Below, piece by piece: positions 1 to 7,835 of a stretch of 64,000 nt of DNA (within the stretch, counting starts at the first letter, position 1; the number at the start of each line of letters is the position of its first letter). The notes under the pieces are model-generated. The model was not told the origin of the DNA, did no database searches, and worked only from the letters and a program-made list of their open reading frames with translations. The stretch comes from Pseudomonas putida (GTDB taxonomy: Bacteria; Pseudomonadota; Gammaproteobacteria; Pseudomonadales; Pseudomonadaceae), in the NCBI RefSeq assembly GCF_030159595.1, contig NZ_BSKJ01000008.1:62001-126000 (forward strand), given 5' to 3'. The position numbers were made by a program, and so were the translations under genes.

Positions 1-1191
1 GGTGACGGTGCGGGTCAGGTTGAAACCGTCCAGGCCGGTTTCATCGATCCACGCGATCAACTGCTCAGCCACCAGGTCAGGTGAGCCGACCAAGGTTACA
101 TAGCGGCCACCGAGGGCGTGCTGTTCAAGCAGACGGCGGCGGGTCCAGGCGTTGTCCTGCAACTGGCGCGTGGCGGACTGGATGGCGTTGCCCTGGCTGA
201 AGCCGATTGGCTCGTCCAGCTCATAGGTCGCAAAGTCGATGCCGGTGGATGCAGCGAAGTGCGCGACGCCAGCTTCAGGGCTGGCATGGCGCAAGTACTC
301 GGCATGCTTGGCCTGGGCTTCTTGCTCGGTGGCGGCGACGATCACCGTGATACCCATGAACACCTTGACCGCCTGCGGGTCGCGGCCGGCCGCTTGTGCA
401 GCAGCACGCACCTTGTCGACCTGAGCGCGGGTGGCGGCCTTGTCCTGGCCACTGATGAATACGCATTCGGCATGATTGCCGGCAAAGGCCAGGCCGCGTT
501 GCGAGCTGCCGGCCTGGAACAGCACCGGGGTGCGCTGCGGCGAGGGTTCGCTCAGGTGATAGCCTTCGACGTTGTAGAACTCGCCGTGGTGGCTGACCTT
601 GCGCACCTTGTCGGGCCGGGCGTAGACGCGCTGCTCGCGATCGGCGACCACGGCATCGTCGGCCCAGCTGCCCTCCAGCAGCTTGTACAGCACTTGCAGG
701 TATTCGTCGGCCTGGTCGTAGCGGCGGTCATGCTCCGGTTGCTGCGTCAGGCCCATGGCCCGGGCGGCGCTGTCGAGGTAGCCGGTGACGATGTTCCAGC
801 CCACCCGGCCATTGCTCAGGTGGTCGAGGGTGGAAAGGCGCCGGGCGAACAGGTACGGCGCCTCGTAGGTGAGGTTGGCGGTAAGGCCGAAACCAAGATT
901 ACGGGTGACCGCGGCCATGGCCGAAACCAGCAGCAGCGGGTCGTTGACCGGCAGCTGGATCGACTCCTTGAGGGTGACGTCCAGCGACTGGCCGTAGATG
1001 TCGTAGGTGCCGACGATGTCGGCGATGAACAGCCCGTCGAACAGGCCGCGCTCCAGCAGGCGCGCCAGGTTGGTCCAGTAGTCCAGGGTTTTGTACTGGG
1101 TCGAGGTGTCCCGTGGGTGGGTCCACAGGCCGTGGTTGATGTGCCCGATGCAGTTCATGTTGAAGGCATTGAGCAGAATCTGTCTGGCCAT
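1..1191 (-). CDS. FMN-dependent LLM-class monooxygenase, 3' end outside window
   Basis: Reverse-strand reading gives 397 residues from an ATG at 1191 with no stop before the window edge, so the C-terminus is missing. The sequence matches the NtaA/SnaA/DszA branch of luciferase-like monooxygenases: an N-terminal MARQILLNAFNMNC, then GLWTHPRD, a TLDHLSNGRVGWNIVTGY segment and a PVLFQAGSSQRG segment. Family members use reduced FMN and oxygen to oxidise chelators or organosulfur compounds. The start codon shares one base with the stop of the SfnB-like gene upstream (TGATG), so the two are almost certainly co-translated. The substrate cannot be told from sequence; a sulfone or sulfonate is inferred from the neighbours. 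Confidence 0.88.
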   Translation of the reverse strand, partial: MARQILLNAFNMNCIGHINHGLWTHPRDTSTQYKTLDYWTNLARLLERGLFDGLFIADIVGTYDIYGQSLDVTLKESIQLPVNDPLLLVSAMAAVTRNLGFGLTANLTYEAPYLFARRLSTLDHLSNGRVGWNIVTGYLDSAARAMGLTQQPEHDRRYDQADEYLQVLYKLLEGSWADDAVVADREQRVYARPDKVRKVSHHGEFYNVEGYHLSEPSPQRTPVLFQAGSSQRGLAFAGNHAECVFISGQDKAATRAQVDKVRAAAQAAGRDPQAVKVFMGITVIVAATEQEAQAKHAEYLRHASPEAGVAHFAASTGIDFATYELDEPIGFSQGNAIQSATRQLQDNAWTRRRLLEQHALGGRYVTLVGSPDLVAEQLIAWIDETGLDGFNLTRTVT

Positions 1192-2372
1192 CAGAGGGTC
1201 CCCCGGCGTGGCGGGTTGGCATCATTGAGGTAGTAGTTGCCGATGGCGTGGTACTTCCAGCGCACCGGGTCGTGCAGGGTGTGCACGCGGGCGTTGCGCC
1301 AGTGGCGGTCGAGGTTGTGTTCGGCCAGGGTGGCCTGGCTGCCGCCCAGTTCGAACAGGGCGGTACCGGCGGCAAGGGAAATCTCGGTGCTGATGGCCCG
1401 TGCTTCGGCCACGGCGATGGAGGCGGCGGCCACATTGTCGGCGGTGCTGTCGTCGCGGGCGCGGTCGAGGTATTCACCGGCGCGTTCCAGCAGGGCCTCG
1501 GCGGCGTGCAGGCGGATTGCCAGGTGGCCGAAGCTTTTGAGGGTCAGCGGGTCGTCCGTGGCTTTGTCCAGGCCGGAGTCGACCCACGGGCGGCTGCGGG
1601 TGCGCACAAAGTGCAGGGCATCTTCGTACGCGGCACGGGCGATACCGGTGTCGATGGCGGCATGAAGGATCTGCGCCAGCGGGCCGACCGGGGTAGGGCG
1701 CTCGAAGGCGCTCTGGAACGGCACGACGTCGGCAGCGCTGACGTACACGTTGTCGAACACCACCGAGCCACTGCCGGTGGTGCGCTGGCCGAAACCGCTC
1801 CAGTCGTCGATCACCTGCAGGCCCTGGCTGTCGGCCGGGACGAAGGCCAGCTGCTGCACGCCTTGTTCATCGACGACCGAGGTAGGAATGCGCTGGGCGT
1901 AGATCGCGCCAGTGGAATAGAACTTGCGGCCGTTGATGCGGAAACCGTCACCGTCACGGCTCAGGCGGGTGGTGCGTTCGTTGGCGGTCTTGGTACCCAG
2001 TTCGGCCAAGGCGTTGCCGAAGCGATTACCTGCCAGTACTTCGGCATACAGGCGGCGTTGTTGCTCGGGGGTGCCGTTTACCCGCAGCACTTCAAGGCCG
2101 TAGAAATGGTTTTGCGGGATCTGCCCGAGCGAGCCGTCGGCCTGGGCGATGCGGGCGATGACCTTGGCCAGGGTGACGTTGGACACGCCGGCGCCGCCGA
2201 AAGCCTTGGGCACGCTGATGGCCCACAGGCCGGAGCGGGTGAACAGCTCCAGTTCGGCGTGCGGCAGGCGGCGTTCGCGGTCGCGCAGGGCGCTGTCGCG
2301 GCGCAGTTGCTGGGCGATGTCTTCGGCGACGGCCAGGGCTTGGGTGTCGCTGGTGATGATAGCGATTGTCAT
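1191..2372 (-). CDS. SfnB-family sulfur acquisition oxidoreductase (acyl-CoA dehydrogenase fold), copy 1
   Basis: 393 residues starting MTIAIITSDTQ; the ATG at 2372 is preceded by a GGAG Shine-Dalgarno at good distance, while a longer in-frame extension runs back into REP DNA and is rejected. The acyl-CoA dehydrogenase-like fold is visible: ELFTRSGLWAISVPKAFGG, GKFYSTGA-type central sheet, DDWSGFGQRTTGSGSV, and the C-terminal NLDRHWRNARVHTLHDPVRWKYHA. SfnB and DszC relatives are reduced-flavin-dependent enzymes used in sulfone or dibenzothiophene sulfur scavenging. It is followed by the LLM monooxygenase with a one-base overlap and preceded by a paralogue at 2514-3755, suggesting one operon. 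The actual substrate is unknown. Confidence 0.88.
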   Translation of the reverse strand: MTIAIITSDTQALAVAEDIAQQLRRDSALRDRERRLPHAELELFTRSGLWAISVPKAFGGAGVSNVTLAKVIARIAQADGSLGQIPQNHFYGLEVLRVNGTPEQQRRLYAEVLAGNRFGNALAELGTKTANERTTRLSRDGDGFRINGRKFYSTGAIYAQRIPTSVVDEQGVQQLAFVPADSQGLQVIDDWSGFGQRTTGSGSVVFDNVYVSAADVVPFQSAFERPTPVGPLAQILHAAIDTGIARAAYEDALHFVRTRSRPWVDSGLDKATDDPLTLKSFGHLAIRLHAAEALLERAGEYLDRARDDSTADNVAAASIAVAEARAISTEISLAAGTALFELGGSQATLAEHNLDRHWRNARVHTLHDPVRWKYHAIGNYYLNDANPPRRGTL

Positions 2373-2383
2373 AGTGTTCTCCG

Positions 2384-2501
2384 GGGGCCGCTTTGCGGCC
2401 CTTCGCGGGCTTGCCCGCTCCCACAGGTAAAGTGATACCCGTTCAGGTAGTGGTAATCCTGTGGGAGCGGGCAAGCCCGCGAAGGGCTGCGCAGCAGCCC
2501 C
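2384..2501. repeat. REP pair, convergent
   Basis: Two inverted copies of the P. putida-type REP (2384-2427 and 2459-2501) with GCGGGCTTGCCCGC and CCCACAGG cores face each other between the two SfnB genes. They can fold into hairpins that affect mRNA stability or termination. Confidence 0.85.
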
Positions 2502-2513
2502 AAAGGCAGCAAA

Positions 2514-3755
2514 TCAGATCCAGGAATGCCGCGCAGGCAGGGTGCCGTTGAGGTGGTACGCGCCCACCGCGTGATACTTCCAGCGCACCGGGTCGTGCAG
2601 GGTGTGCACCCGGGCATTGCGCCAGTGGCGGTCGAGGTTGAACTCGGCAAGGGTGGCTCGGCTGCCGGCCAGCTCGAACAGCTTCTCGCTGGCCTGCAGG
2701 GAAATTTCGGTGGTCAGCACCTTGGCCTCGGCCACCGCAATCGATGCCCGTGCCGCGCTGGCTGCATCGATTGGCGCGGCATTGACCTCATCGAGCACTC
2801 GCGCAGCCTTGCGCAGCAGCGCTTCGGCAGCGTGCAGCTCAAGCTTCAGCCGGCCGATGTCGGCGATCACATAGGGATCGTCGCTGGCGCGGTCCACGTT
2901 GGCTTCAATCCACGGGCGGGACTTTTCGCGCACGAACGTGATCGCATCATCGATCGCTGCTTTGGCAATGCCGGCGTCGATCGCCGCCTGGATCAGCTGC
3001 GAAGCTGCGCCCTGGATGTTGGGGATATCGCGCTGACGCCAGTTGTCGATCACCAGTTCCGCGTCTACCGGCACCTGGTCGAGCAGTACGGTGCCGCTGG
3101 CGGTGGTGCGCTGGCCGAACCCGGACCAGTCATCGACGATGCGCAGCCCCGGGCTGCCACGGCGTACGAACGCCAAGCGCTGGCGGCCTTCGTCGTCCAG
3201 TGCCTTGACCGCCACCCAGTGGGCGAACAGGGCGCCGGTGGAATAGAACTTCTCGCCGCTGATGCGATAGCTGTCGCCAGCACGAGTGATCCGGGCCTTG
3301 AGCGTGAGGGTGTCCTTGGTGCCGCGCTCAGGCCCGGCATTGCCGATGCGCCAGCCGTCGAGCACGCTGCGGAAGATCAGCGCCTGTTGCGCCTCGGTGG
3401 CCGTCAGGCGAATCAGTTGCAGCATGCCGAACTGGTTCTGCGGGATCTGCCCCAGGGCCGGGTCGGCGGCGCTGATCAGGCGGAACACTTCGGCGACGGT
3501 TTCGAACGACACGTCGGGGCCGCCGTGGGCCTTGGGTACGCTGATGCTGCCCAGGCCGCTGCGGGTGAACAGCTCGATCTCGGCCCATGGCAGCTTGCGT
3601 TGCTGGTCGCGGCGGGCGGCCTGCTCGCGGGCGACCTCGGCCAGTTCGCGGGCCGCTTGCAGGGCTTCGGCGTCGTTGCGCAGTACCCTGGCCGGCAGCA
3701 GCAGGGGCGAGCTGTCGAGATCGCTGTGGAATTGGGTGTTTGGCTGGCTGGACAT
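2514..3755 (-). CDS. SfnB-family sulfur acquisition oxidoreductase, copy 2
   Basis: 413 residues, start MSSQPNTQFHSDL at 3755 with an AAGGAG ribosome site just upstream. It is paralogous to copy 1: shared ELFTRSGLGSISVPKAHGG, GEKFYSTGALFAHW, DDWSGFGQRTTASGTV and a C-terminal NLDRHWRNARVHTLHDPVRWKYHA that is almost identical at the DNA level too. The family resembles acyl-CoA dehydrogenases but acts with reduced flavin in sulfur-source oxidation. First gene of the probable operon 3755 to 1. The extra N-terminal residues relative to copy 1 are polar and low in hydrophobic content, so no signal peptide is proposed. Confidence 0.88.
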   Translation of the reverse strand: MSSQPNTQFHSDLDSSPLLLPARVLRNDAEALQAARELAEVAREQAARRDQQRKLPWAEIELFTRSGLGSISVPKAHGGPDVSFETVAEVFRLISAADPALGQIPQNQFGMLQLIRLTATEAQQALIFRSVLDGWRIGNAGPERGTKDTLTLKARITRAGDSYRISGEKFYSTGALFAHWVAVKALDDEGRQRLAFVRRGSPGLRIVDDWSGFGQRTTASGTVLLDQVPVDAELVIDNWRQRDIPNIQGAASQLIQAAIDAGIAKAAIDDAITFVREKSRPWIEANVDRASDDPYVIADIGRLKLELHAAEALLRKAARVLDEVNAAPIDAASAARASIAVAEAKVLTTEISLQASEKLFELAGSRATLAEFNLDRHWRNARVHTLHDPVRWKYHAVGAYHLNGTLPARHSWI

Positions 3756-3976
3756 CAGTACCGCTCCTTGGCTGCACTCAATGCCCTGGCGTTACGCACT
3801 GGGGTGATTGTGATCCTGACCATTCCTGACCTCACAAAAAAGTTGTGTCGCTACAGCTGGTCGCGACAAATGTGTGCTGGTCCGGTGGTCCGGTTTATAT
3901 ACCCTAATGCTTTATAAAAAGTTTATGAACTAACTCTTTGGAATATGTATAGAAGGAGGGATTTGCTGGGGATGTA

Positions 3977-4073
3977 CCGGCCCTTTCGCGGGCAAGCCCG
4001 CTCCCACAGGATCCCCACCAGCCTTGAAAGCGGTGAGGTTCCTGTGGGAGCGGGCTTGCCCGCGAAGAGGCCG
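3977..4073. repeat. REP pair in the sfnB/tcyN intergenic region
   Basis: Two inverted REP units (3977-4010 and 4041-4073). They lie between the promoter side of the SfnB gene and the 3' end of the cystine transporter ATPase, a 326-base gap. The rest of the gap (3756-3976) is AT-rich near 3890-3950 and must hold the SfnB-operon promoter; I could not assign -35/-10 boxes with confidence. Confidence 0.85.
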
Positions 4074-4081
4074 TAACAGGT

Positions 4082-4840
4082 TTACTCGGAGGCGGCAGTA
4101 CCCAGGAACTTGCGCAAGAACTGCCGGGTGCGCTCTTCCTTCGGCGCCGCAAACAGCGCCTTGGCCTCACCCTGTTCCACGATCACGCCCTTGTCGAAGA
4201 AGATCACCCGGTTCGCCACGTCCCGGGCAAAGCTCATCTCGTGGGTGACGATGATCATCGTGCGCTTCTCCTCGGCCAGGCCGCGGATGGTCGCCAGTAC
4301 TTCACCCACCAGCTCCGGGTCCAGTGCTGAGGTGGGTTCGTCGAACAGGATCACCTCCGGCTCCATGGCCAGGGCGCGGGCGATCGCCACCCGTTGCTGC
4401 TGGCCACCTGACAGGCGCCGGGGGTAGGCGTCTTCCTTGCCTGCCAGGCCAACCTTGGCCATCAGGCGCCGCCCCAGCTCGATGGCTTGCTCGCGGGGCG
4501 TCTTCTTGACGATCACCGGCCCCTCGATCACGTTCTCCAGGGCGGTGCGGTGCGGGAACAGGTTGAAGTTCTGGAACACGAACCCGGCCTGCTGGCGCAA
4601 GCGGCGTATCGCACTTTGCTGGCCACCCAGCGGGCGGTTGGCATCGATGCTGATGGCGCCGATCTTGATCTGCCCGGCATCGGGCGTTTCCAGCAGGTTG
4701 AGGCAGCGCAAAAAGGTGGTCTTGCCCGAGCCGCTGGGGCCGATGATGGCCACCACTTCGCCGGGCTGTACGGTCAGGTCGATACCGTTGAGCACGGTCT
4801 GGCCCTTGAACCGCTTGGTCAGGCCTTTGACTTCAATCAT
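4082..4840 (-). CDS. tcyN: polar amino acid (cystine-type) ABC transporter ATPase
   Basis: 252 residues starting MIEVKGLTKRFKGQTV. The nucleotide-binding motifs are complete: Walker A GPSGSGKTT near 35, signature LSGGQQQRVAIARAL near 145, Walker B VILFDEPTSALD and the switch His in IIVTHEMSFARDVA. It powers import of a polar amino acid through the permease encoded just upstream (2-base gap) and the binding protein before that. The trio resembles the E. coli FliY-YecS-YecC cystine system; placement beside sulfur-scavenging genes favours cystine or a related thiol compound, but the ligand is inferred. Confidence 0.88.
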   Translation of the reverse strand: MIEVKGLTKRFKGQTVLNGIDLTVQPGEVVAIIGPSGSGKTTFLRCLNLLETPDAGQIKIGAISIDANRPLGGQQSAIRRLRQQAGFVFQNFNLFPHRTALENVIEGPVIVKKTPREQAIELGRRLMAKVGLAGKEDAYPRRLSGGQQQRVAIARALAMEPEVILFDEPTSALDPELVGEVLATIRGLAEEKRTMIIVTHEMSFARDVANRVIFFDKGVIVEQGEAKALFAAPKEERTRQFLRKFLGTAASE

Positions 4841-4842
4841 GC

Positions 4843-5511
4843 TCAGTGCTCCTGGTCATGCTGGTTGACCCGCGCTTCCATGCGGTTCTGGAAGTGCGCG
4901 AGGATGCTGCACAGCACCCAGTAGATGACCGCCACCGCCACATACATGGTGAACACTTCGAAGGTGCGTGCGGTAATCAGCTGCGCCTGGCGGAACAGCT
5001 CGGGCACCTGGATGGTCGCCGCCAGGGCGGTGTCCTTGACCAGCGAAATGAAGCTGTTGCCCAACGGTGGCAGGGCGGTACGCAAGGCTTGTGGCAGGAT
5101 CGCCCGGCGCATGGCCTGGACGCGGGTCATGCCGATACTGGCAGCTGCTTCCCACTGGCCGCGGTCGATCGAGGAAATCGCTGCACGCAGGATTTCGCAG
5201 ATGTAGGCCGCCATGTTTAGCGACAAGCCGATCAGCGAAGCGGGGATGGGGTCGAGTTCGATGCCGATCTGCGGCATGCCGAAATAGATCACGAAAAGCT
5301 GCACCAGCAGCGGCGTGCCGCGGAAGAACGACACATAGATCCGCGCCAGCCAGTTCAGCGGCAAAATCTTCGACAGCCGCATGAGCGCCAGGGCAAAGCC
5401 CAGCAGCAGGCCGAAGAACATGCCGCCGACACTGAGCAGCACTGTATAACCCGCGCCCTTCAGCAGGAAGGGCGTGGAGTCGACAACGAGTTGCAGGCTT
5501 TCAGCGATCAT
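4843..5511 (-). CDS. tcyL: polar amino acid (cystine-type) ABC transporter permease
   Basis: 222 residues, inner membrane, HisMQ-type single permease. Several hydrophobic segments are visible (about 17-43, 60-80, 88-110, 190-212), with the EAA loop QWEAAASIGMTRVQAMRRAILPQALRTALPPLGN around 138-170 that contacts the ATPase. The ATG at 5511 overlaps the stop of the binding-protein gene by four bases (ATGA), and the ATPase follows after 2 bases, so the three are one translationally coupled unit. A homodimeric permease is typical for this family. Confidence 0.9.
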   Translation of the reverse strand: MIAESLQLVVDSTPFLLKGAGYTVLLSVGGMFFGLLLGFALALMRLSKILPLNWLARIYVSFFRGTPLLVQLFVIYFGMPQIGIELDPIPASLIGLSLNMAAYICEILRAAISSIDRGQWEAAASIGMTRVQAMRRAILPQALRTALPPLGNSFISLVKDTALAATIQVPELFRQAQLITARTFEVFTMYVAVAVIYWVLCSILAHFQNRMEARVNQHDQEH

Positions 5512-6302
5512 TTGGTGACATCGGCACCGAAGTATTTCTCGGACAGCTTGGCCAGCGTGCCGTCAGCCTTGAGCTTGTCGATGGCCTTGTTGATGGCCGC
5601 CAGCAGTTCAGGCTCGCCCTTGCGCAGGGCCACGCCGCTTTCCAGGCGCGAGAAGGCATCGCCGGCCAGTTCCGTGTCCTTGGCCTTTTGCGCGTACTCC
5701 AGTGCGGCCAGGCGGTCGATCAGGATGGCGTCGATGCGGCCGTTGCGCAGGTCGGCGAACTTGCTCGGGTCGTCTTCATAGGTGCGTACATCGGCTTGCG
5801 GCACGTCCTTTTTCACCCACTGCTCGTAGTTGGTGCCCAGGCCCACGCCCACTTTCTTGCCGGCCAGGTCGGCGGCCTTGTGAATGTTCAGCTGCTCGGC
5901 CTTCTTCTTCAGGATCAGCGCCTGGATACCAGAGATGGTGTAGGGCTCGGAGAAGTCATACTTCTTCTTGCGCTCTTCGGAAATGGTCACCTGGTTGATC
6001 ACCACGTCCAGTCGCTTGGACTCCAGGGCAGCGAGGATGCCGTCCCATTTGGTCGGCTGGACCTTGGCCTTGACTCCCAGCTCCTTGGCCAGCAACTCGG
6101 ACAGCTCCACTTCGAAGCCGGTCAGCTTGCCGTTCTCGTCCTGGAAGCTGAACGGTGGGTAGGTGCCTTCCAGGCCGACGTTGATCACGCCTTTTTCCTG
6201 GATGGTTTTCAGCTGCTCGCCGGCGAAGGCCTGGCTGAGCAGGCCGGTACCCAGCAGAAGGGCCAGGGTAGCGTTGAGTAGCGGTTTGGCGAATTTCGAC
6301 AT
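5508..6302 (-). CDS. tcyJ: cystine/polar amino acid ABC transporter periplasmic binding protein
   Basis: 264 residues with a clear signal peptide (MSKFAKPLLNATLALLLGTGLLSQAFAG, cleavage after AFA). The mature part is a type II periplasmic binding protein of the SBP_bac_3 family: INVGLEGTYPPFSFQDENGKLTGFEVEL, then KWDGILAALESKRLDVVINQVTIS and a C-terminal KLSEKYFGADVTK. It is first in the operon with the permease and ATPase. A ligand cannot be assigned by eye; the overall sequence is most like the FliY/TcyJ cystine binders, which fits the sulfur neighbourhood. Confidence 0.88.
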   Translation of the reverse strand: MSKFAKPLLNATLALLLGTGLLSQAFAGEQLKTIQEKGVINVGLEGTYPPFSFQDENGKLTGFEVELSELLAKELGVKAKVQPTKWDGILAALESKRLDVVINQVTISEERKKKYDFSEPYTISGIQALILKKKAEQLNIHKAADLAGKKVGVGLGTNYEQWVKKDVPQADVRTYEDDPSKFADLRNGRIDAILIDRLAALEYAQKAKDTELAGDAFSRLESGVALRKGEPELLAAINKAIDKLKADGTLAKLSEKYFGADVTK

Positions 6303-6342
6303 GTCAGAGCCCCGCGCTTGTTGTGTAAGTAGTGAGGTGGCG

Positions 6343-6371
6343 ACTATAGGGTTGGCTGCTTAGGCCAGGAA
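6343..6371 (-). promoter_or_regulatory. candidate sigma-70 promoter for the cystine transporter operon
   Basis: On the minus strand TTCCTG (6371-6366) and TATAGT (6348-6343) are separated by 17 bases, 41 bases upstream of the tcyJ start. The -10 is 5/6 to consensus, the -35 only weak, as expected for an activated (for example CysB-dependent) promoter. An AT-rich GTTATTT element lies just upstream at 6390-6396. Confidence 0.35.
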
Positions 6372-6610
6372 ATACTAAAAAATTATTTTGTTATTTCCAT
6401 TTTGATTGGTGCCAGGGAATGGCTGCTTTGAGGGTAGGCGAGGATGCCCACGCCGTCATCGCGGCTTATGCCTGACTTAGCGCAGGATGGAATAAAGCGT
6501 TGTTTTTTCCAAGGGGCTGATTTGCCGTAGAGTGGATCGCATGCAGGCAGGCCCGGCCTCTTCGCGGGCCTGGCGACAACATGAGATGGCCTATACGGCA
6601 GGAGAAAACC

Positions 6611-7543
6611 GTGAGCGAACAACCTTCATCCGCGCACTGGCAGTTGCAGAGCATCGTCACCGGCCTGCGCGGCGCCCGTGAGCAATGGCGCACCCGCAAT
6701 GGCCGCAGTATTGGCGAGCAGGGCGGGCGTGAGCTACCGTCGCGCGAGGCGATGCGGCAGATTCTGGAACAACTGTGCGGCGCGCTGTTCCCCATGCGCC
6801 TTGGGCCTGTGGACCTGCGCGAGGAGAGTGAAGACTTCTACGTTGGCCATACCCTGGATGCCGCGCTGACCGCCTTGCTCACCCAGGCGCGTCTGGAATT
6901 GCGCTATGCCGCCCGGCAAAGCAAGGCTGAGCTGGCCAGCGTCGATGCCCATGCGTTGAAGCTGATCCAGGGCTTTGCTGCTGCGCTGCCGGAATTGCGG
7001 GTGCTGCTCGATACCGACGTGCTGGCCGCCTACCACGGCGACCCGGCGGCGCGCAGCGTGGATGAAGTGCTGCTGTGCTACCCGGGCATCCTGGCGATCA
7101 TCCACCACCGCCTGGCGCACCACCTGTATCAGGCCGGCTTGCCGCTGCTGGCGCGCATCAGTTCGGAGCTGGCGCATTCGGCCACCGGTATCGACATTCA
7201 CCCTGGCGCGCAGATTGGCCCGAGCTTCTTCATCGACCATGGTACCGGTGTGGTGATTGGCGAAACCGCGATCATTGGCGAGCGCGTGCGCATCTACCAG
7301 GCAGTGACCCTGGGCGCCAAGCGCTTCCCGAGCGATGAGTCGGGGACCCTGCACAAAGGCCTGCCGCGTCACCCGATTGTCGAGGACGATGTGGTGATCT
7401 ACGCCGGGGCCACGGTGCTGGGGCGCATTACCATCGGCAAGGGTTCGACCATTGGCGGCAATGTGTGGTTGACCCGCAGTGTGCCGGCTGAAAGCAACAT
7501 TACCCAGGCCAACCTGCAACTGGATTGCCAGGACAAGAATTGA
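6611..7543 (+). CDS. epsC: serine O-acetyltransferase, EpsC type
   Basis: 310 residues from a GTG at 6611, chosen because CAGGAG lies six bases upstream; an earlier ATG at 6581 has no ribosome site. It acetylates L-serine with acetyl-CoA to O-acetylserine, the cysteine precursor. The left-handed beta-helix hexapeptide repeats appear from about 190 (SATGIDIHPGAQIGPSFFIDHGTGVVIGETA) to the end, after an alpha-helical N-terminal half. It is longer than E. coli CysE, as usual for the EpsC group. The 308-base gap upstream holds the tcyJ promoter and a degenerate half REP at 6548-6570. The job fits the surrounding sulfur genes. Confidence 0.93.
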   Translation: MSEQPSSAHWQLQSIVTGLRGAREQWRTRNGRSIGEQGGRELPSREAMRQILEQLCGALFPMRLGPVDLREESEDFYVGHTLDAALTALLTQARLELRYAARQSKAELASVDAHALKLIQGFAAALPELRVLLDTDVLAAYHGDPAARSVDEVLLCYPGILAIIHHRLAHHLYQAGLPLLARISSELAHSATGIDIHPGAQIGPSFFIDHGTGVVIGETAIIGERVRIYQAVTLGAKRFPSDESGTLHKGLPRHPIVEDDVVIYAGATVLGRITIGKGSTIGGNVWLTRSVPAESNITQANLQLDCQDKN

Positions 7544-7564
7544 TCTAGCATTTGTGTGGCCTGC

Positions 7565-7669
7565 GCCGGCCTCTTCGCGGGTAAACCCGCTCCCACAGGT
7601 ACTGCACAGGTTTCAGGATCTGTGAGGCCCCTGTGGGAGCGGGTTTACCCGCGAAGAGGCCGGCACAGG
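7565..7669. repeat. REP pair downstream of epsC
   Basis: Inverted REP units at 7565-7600 and 7629-7669 with a CGGGTAAACCCGCTCCCACAGG core. This is the GTAAACCC variant of the core rather than the GCTTGCCC variant. Placed directly after epsC, it may act as a 3' stabiliser or terminator. Confidence 0.85.
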
Positions 7670-7720
7670 AAGGCGCCAATCAGCGCCCCGGTTCGCATTG
7701 AAATTCGATCCATGTTTAAC

Positions 7721-7736
7721 TTGAACGCTTGTTCAA
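7721..7736. promoter_or_regulatory. candidate TetR-family (BetI-like) operator upstream of betT
   Basis: A perfect inverted repeat TTGAAC-GCTT-GTTCAA lies 100 bases upstream of the betT ATG. TetR-family BetI repressors of choline genes bind inverted TTGAAC-like half-sites, so this is a reasonable choline-responsive operator. No betI gene is in the window, so the regulator is an inference. Confidence 0.4.
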
Positions 7737-7835
7737 TGAAGAAAACGCTGGTCCGCTGCCGGTGTTCAACAGGAGGATTCCTTTGCTGAACCCGTTCATT
7801 CCGAACCTTACGTCATTTGACGAGGTGCATACCCC

